DNA from: Nitrospirales bacterium
GTDB lineage: Bacteria; Nitrospirota; Nitrospiria; Nitrospirales; UBA8639
Assembly: GCA_029261295.1 (NCBI GenBank)
Contig: JAJDBP010000002.1
Location: 124,001-188,000, forward strand
Length of the DNA: 64,000 nucleotides
Direction: 5' to 3'
The notes under the pieces were generated by a model. It was not told the origin of the DNA, did no database searches, and saw only the letters and a list, made by a program, of their open reading frames with translations. Every line of letters starts with the position of its first letter. Position 1 is the first letter of the stretch. Below are positions 63,744 to 64,000 of the stretch, piece by piece. The translations under genes were made by a program, and so were the position numbers.

Positions 63744-64000
63744 ATGCCACGAGTGTATAACTTTAGTGCTGGGCCAGCAATGTTGCCCGAAGCCGTTTTG
63801 CGGCAGGCTCAAGAAGAATTTTTAGACTGGCATGGTGCTGGTGCTTCTATCATGGAAATGAGCCATCGTGGCAAGGAGTTTGTCTCGGTTGCAGCGGCTG
63901 CAGAGCAGGATGTTCGTGATCTTTTGGGTGTGCCGAACAATTATAAAGTTCTATTTCTTCAGGGAGGCGCTTCCACGCAATTTGCGACGATTCCCATGAA
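63744..64000 (+). CDS. serC: Phosphoserine aminotransferase, N-terminal part
   Basis: The first 85 residues are visible and the frame runs off the window end. [43 protein letters not shown] and [17 protein letters not shown] are hallmark SerC blocks (phosphate cup and PLP pocket). It makes 3-phosphoserine in serine synthesis. GGAG lies 13 bases before the ATG at 63744. Confidence 0.95.
   Translation, partial: MPRVYNFSAGPAMLPEAVLRQAQEEFLDWHGAGASIMEMSHRGKEFVSVAAAAEQDVRDLLGVPNNYKVLFLQGGASTQFATIPM

Noticed and set aside
1-64000. CRISPR arrays, insertion sequences, prophage genes
   Set aside because: No regularly spaced repeats, transposase, integrase or phage structural genes were seen.

Overview
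The window looks like a chromosomal segment of a Gram-negative bacterium of the Nitrospirota, most likely a Nitrospira-type nitrite oxidiser or relative. This is inferred from gene content and style, not from a database match. The outer membrane is shown by LptE, a TonB-dependent receptor, a FadL-type porin, a PagL-type deacylase and a secretin. Base composition is moderate, and no phage, insertion sequence or CRISPR array was seen.

The left third (1-20.4 kb, all on the minus strand) is a signalling region. It holds the start of an HD-GYP protein, a five-PAS histidine kinase with a stand-alone receiver, a receiver/HD-GYP phosphodiesterase, a set made of a YfiR-type periplasmic protein, a CHASE8-like hybrid kinase and a TonB-dependent receptor, an ammonium-transporter/hybrid-kinase fusion of 1586 residues, and a FIST sensor protein followed by a PAS hybrid kinase. 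Three of the kinases share a near-identical kinase and double-receiver core and differ in their input domains. No DNA-binding response regulator is present, and the visible outputs are receivers, HPt domains and cyclic-di-GMP phosphodiesterases.

At 20.7-25.7 kb lies a three-gene MSHA-like unit (secretin, ExeA-like ATPase, TPR protein) plus a separate small TPR protein. From 25.9 to 40.3 kb there is mixed metabolism and housekeeping: BolA with a CGFT glutaredoxin, an esterase, AnmK, exonuclease III, pyruvoyl-dependent arginine decarboxylase, an aldehyde dehydrogenase, a DsbA-like protein, a deoxyhypusine-synthase-like enzyme, tRNA-Glu, a cupredoxin with an HtrA protease, and rpiA with glucokinase. 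Arginine decarboxylase and the deoxyhypusine-synthase-like enzyme together suggest a polyamine route starting from agmatine.

A small accessory islet at 40.4-41.35 kb holds GC-rich twin hairpins, three copies of a TGTAAC...GTTACA inverted repeat, and one small gene with some features of an integron cassette. After it come a MEKHLA protein, a lactone-oxidase-like flavoprotein, aroE-aroK, a 28-residue lysine-rich protein with an exceptionally strong ribosome binding site, a V4R-like sensor kinase and a FadL porin.

The right part (49.3-64 kb) is mostly core genes: a glyoxalase-family protein, a UvrC that stops before its helix-hairpin-helix domain, leuS-lptE-holA, rpsT, tRNA-His, a PagL-like protein, a sodium-dependent transporter, a long ThyX-type protein, a TPR protein and the start of serC.
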